Origin: Lingula anatina
Lineage: Eukaryota > Brachiopoda > Lingulata > Lingulida > Lingulidae
Assembly: GCF_001039355.2 (NCBI RefSeq)
Contig: NW_019773593.1
Coordinates: 1 to 30,371 of the forward strand
Length of the DNA: 30,371 nucleotides
Direction: 5' to 3'
The position numbers and the translations under genes are program-made. Position 1 is the stretch's first letter. Each line of letters starts with the position of its first letter. Below the pieces are notes generated by a model. It ran no database searches and was not told the origin of the DNA. It saw only the letters and a program-made list of their open reading frames with translations. Below, one piece after another: positions 30,203-30,371 of this stretch.

Positions 30203-30371
30203 AATATTAAACCTTGCCTCGCAGACTGACAGCTGTAATTAGGTCACGTGGCTATGCCATTAAGTACTAATTTTGGACTTGAAAATGCATATCTTGGTAG
30301 AATGTATGTTTTGTTCTATTTTTTTTTTTTTCCTTTTTTTTCTTTTTTTTTTTTCGTGAATTGATGTTAAT
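30203..30371. other. window edge with poly-T tract
   Basis: No gene. A nearly pure T run with a few C interruptions lies at about 30319-30354. Confidence 0.6.

Overview
The window is eukaryotic nuclear DNA: AT-rich, intron-rich and full of DNA transposons. Spliced Ig, FN3 and tyrosine-kinase exons, Tc1 and Harbinger elements, and frequent tacatgta-type words suggest a marine invertebrate. A lophotrochozoan such as a bivalve mollusc is the best guess, but this is inference.

The main gene is a receptor tyrosine kinase on the minus strand, from 18628 down to the stop codon at 4770. I could place 20 exons whose splice phases all agree. They give one continuous frame of 1299 residues: seven Ig domains, two FN3 domains, one membrane helix, a tyrosine-containing juxtamembrane region built from small exons (one of 21 nt), and a full kinase domain with a short tail. 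The start codon, signal peptide and perhaps more Ig exons are missing; they lie upstream of 18628 or outside the window. Every extracellular exon is phase 1-1, as expected for domain-cassette growth. A lone half-Ig exon at 27987-28208 has another phase and may belong to a different or broken gene.

Mobile DNA makes up much of the rest. Region 1-4.7 kb (3' flank of the kinase gene) holds two copies of a ~200 bp MITE with ATTCCCA ends, one copy of a dispersed repeat, and a 615 bp MITE inserted in that repeat. The intron between the first two Ig exons (15.3-18.3 kb) carries a palindrome-rich element interrupted by a deleted Tc1 element, a cluster of a TAGGACTTGCATT-like motif, and a foldback structure whose loop encodes the start of a THAP zinc finger. 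Region 18.6-22.1 kb holds simple repeats and an inverted second copy of the palindrome-rich element with its own terminal inverted repeats. Region 22.5-25.7 kb is a decayed PIF/Harbinger transposon with remnants of both its genes, the MYB/SANT-like protein and the transposase. Region 25.7-27.3 kb is the uninterrupted second copy of the dispersed repeat followed by a degenerate tandem array. The right end holds a third ATTCCCA MITE copy, a CA microsatellite and a Tc1-like transposase pseudogene.

I saw no convincing rRNA, functional tRNA, CRISPR array or unfamiliar defence-type system. The most interesting items are the receptor's architecture and its juxtamembrane tyrosine motifs, the THAP foldback, and the nested transposons whose empty sites can be read inside the window.
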